Source: an uncultured Bacteroides sp. (GTDB lineage Bacteria; Bacteroidota; Bacteroidia; Bacteroidales; UBA932). From it: DNA of 16,621 nucleotides. Positions 15,845 to 16,621 of this stretch are shown here, in pieces; within the stretch, counting starts at the first letter, position 1, and each line of letters opens with the position of its first letter. The notes under the pieces are model-generated. The model saw only the letters and a program-made list of their open reading frames with translations, made no database searches and was not told the origin of the DNA. A program made the translations under genes and the position numbers. Where the stretch lies: contig UREV01000032.1 in NCBI GenBank assembly GCA_900546925.1, positions 1-16,621 on the forward strand, written 5' to 3'.

Positions 15845-15852
15845 CGAATATA
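15845..15852 (-). promoter_or_regulatory. Possible variant -7 box for the nucleoside phosphorylase
   Basis: The minus strand reads TATATTCG, the same octamer as at 12717-12724, 46 bases before the ATG at 15798. It differs from TAnnTTTG at one base, and no -33 box is seen. Confidence 0.3.
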
Positions 15853-15858
15853 CGAAAT

Positions 15859-16521
15859 TTATTCCAAAATAAAGGATGCCAGCTCTTCGGCAGTCGTGGC
15901 GATGCGCCATGGATGACCGGCCTCGAGCTCTTCACGTGAACGGAAACCCCAAGTCACGCCCACAGTCTTCACCTTGGCATTGGCTCCGGTCTGCATATCT
16001 ACGTCAGAATCGCCGATATAGATTACCTCATCTAATTGGATACCAGGCATTTCAGCCATAATCTGATGAACGATGGCCGGATCCGGTTTTATCGGCTGTC
16101 CCTCTCTCTGTCCGAGAATCTTCAGGAAGTGAATATCGCCGAAATAATGGCTGATCAGCTTCTCCGCACCAGCCTGATATTTGTTTGAGGCCAATGCCGG
16201 TGTGACTCCTGCTGCTGTTATTTTCTTAAGCATCTCAGGAATACCTGGATAGGGCAACGTCTTGTCACACATATGCTTATCGTAATAAGCCAGAAAATGT
16301 CCAGCCATTTTCTTTATGTTCTCCTCGGTGTCCTGACCTGCAGGAACTGCTCCGCGGAACAGATTGTAAATTCCACGTCCGCAGAGGGTGTAATAATCAT
16401 TTGTAGGTCTTGACGGAAATCCGCATTGACCTAAAGCGAAATTGGTCGCCTGGCCGAGATCACCGACGGTATCCAAGAGTGTACCGTCGAGGTCGAATAT
16501 TGCAAGTTTTGTCATGTTCAT
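15859..16521 (-). CDS. gph: HAD-family phosphatase, phosphoglycolate phosphatase-like
   Basis: This 220-residue protein is a haloacid-dehalogenase-superfamily phosphatase with a helical cap inserted after motif I. Motif I is IFDLDGTLLDT (nucleophile Asp10, acid Asp12), motif II ASNK (111-114), motif III Lys145 in KPDP and motif IV GDSDVDMQTG (170-179). Length and motif spacing fit phosphoglycolate phosphatases, which recycle 2-phosphoglycolate from DNA repair, but related enzymes (PpaX, beta-phosphoglucomutase, sugar-phosphate phosphatases) look similar, so the symbol is tentative. An in-frame ATG at 16515 (MTKLAIFDLDGT) is an equally plausible start. It is upstream of the nucleoside phosphorylase by 60 bp. 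Confidence 0.85.
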   Translation of the reverse strand: MNMTKLAIFDLDGTLLDTVGDLGQATNFALGQCGFPSRPTNDYYTLCGRGIYNLFRGAVPAGQDTEENIKKMAGHFLAYYDKHMCDKTLPYPGIPEMLKKITAAGVTPALASNKYQAGAEKLISHYFGDIHFLKILGQREGQPIKPDPAIVHQIMAEMPGIQLDEVIYIGDSDVDMQTGANAKVKTVGVTWGFRSREELEAGHPWRIATTAEELASFILE

Positions 16522-16538
16522 TGTAATTAGTAACTCAA

Positions 16539-16610
16539 GTTTCGCAAGTGCGAAACACCGCTTATGGAGCCCGCGAGGGCGAAAGCAAGTCCCTTCCCCG
16601 AGGGGAGGGA
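16539..16610. repeat. Cluster of three small hairpins, probable dispersed intergenic repeat
   Basis: Three hairpins follow one another: GTTTCGC (16539-16545) with GCGAAAC (16550-16556) around loop AAGT; GCCC (16569-16572) with GGGC (16577-16580) around a GNRA-type loop GCGA; and TCCCTTCCCC (16590-16599) with GGGGAGGGA (16602-16610), one T bulged. The block shares the step CTTATG(G)AGC with the structured loop at 134-143. It lies upstream of the HAD gene and is cut by the window end. Compact GC-rich hairpins of this sort often occur in many copies between Bacteroidales genes, but copy number cannot be seen here. Confidence 0.5.
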
Positions 16611-16621
16611 TTTAGGGTGAG

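Noticed and set aside
1..16621. tRNA, rRNA, CRISPR array, insertion sequence or prophage
   Set aside because: No tRNA-like cloverleaf with a TTCGA arm, no regularly spaced repeats with spacers, and no transposase or phage genes were found on either strand.

Overview
The window looks like a chromosomal segment of a Bacteroidales bacterium, probably gut-associated. The evidence is the set of typical Bacteroidota families (DUF4293 membrane protein, LytTR regulator with membrane-spanning N-terminus, anSME-type SPASM protein, Bacteroidales-type GDPD), A-rich start contexts without Shine-Dalgarno sites, and repeated -7 promoter boxes of the form TAnnTTTG upstream of genes on both strands. I cannot name the genus. 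There are no tRNA, rRNA, CRISPR, prophage or IS genes.

Layout: (1) 1-338 is non-coding and holds a 120-bp near-perfect inverted repeat (91-210) with small hairpins in its loop, then a good Bacteroidota promoter. (2) 339-1541 (+) is an acidic-tagged lipoprotein of unknown function. Its 3' end overlaps the 3' end of 1528-2343 (-), an anaerobic sulfatase-maturase relative that has lost most of its radical-SAM barrel in frame; that gene lies 8 bp behind pgi (glucose-6-phosphate isomerase, -). (3) A divergent promoter region separates pgi from 3911-7384 (+), a secreted 1157-residue fusion of a glycerophosphodiester phosphodiesterase and a GH31 alpha-glycosidase. This is the most striking gene here. 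A 22-bp perfect hairpin closes it and also the fatty-acid cluster that converges on it.

(4) 7464-11124 (-) is a fatty-acid synthesis cluster transcribed in the order fabH, fabK, fabF, fabZ, covering KAS III initiation, flavin-type enoyl reduction, elongation and dehydration. No acyl carrier protein, fabD or fabG is present. (5) 11342-12226 (+) is a membrane-anchored LytTR regulator with G/T-rich direct repeats in its promoter, convergent with a DUF4293 protein (-). (6) 12785-14914 (+) is a two-gene unit, an AI-2E/PerM-family transporter and an exported alpha/beta hydrolase. (7) 14923-16521 (-) holds a uridine-phosphorylase-type nucleoside phosphorylase and a phosphoglycolate-phosphatase-type HAD enzyme. 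(8) The last 80 bp carry a run of short GC-rich hairpins that looks like a dispersed intergenic repeat.

Most genes are housekeeping. The parts worth attention are the GDPD-GH31 fusion, the internally deleted maturase, the structured repeats at both window ends, and the repeat-rich promoter of the LytTR gene.
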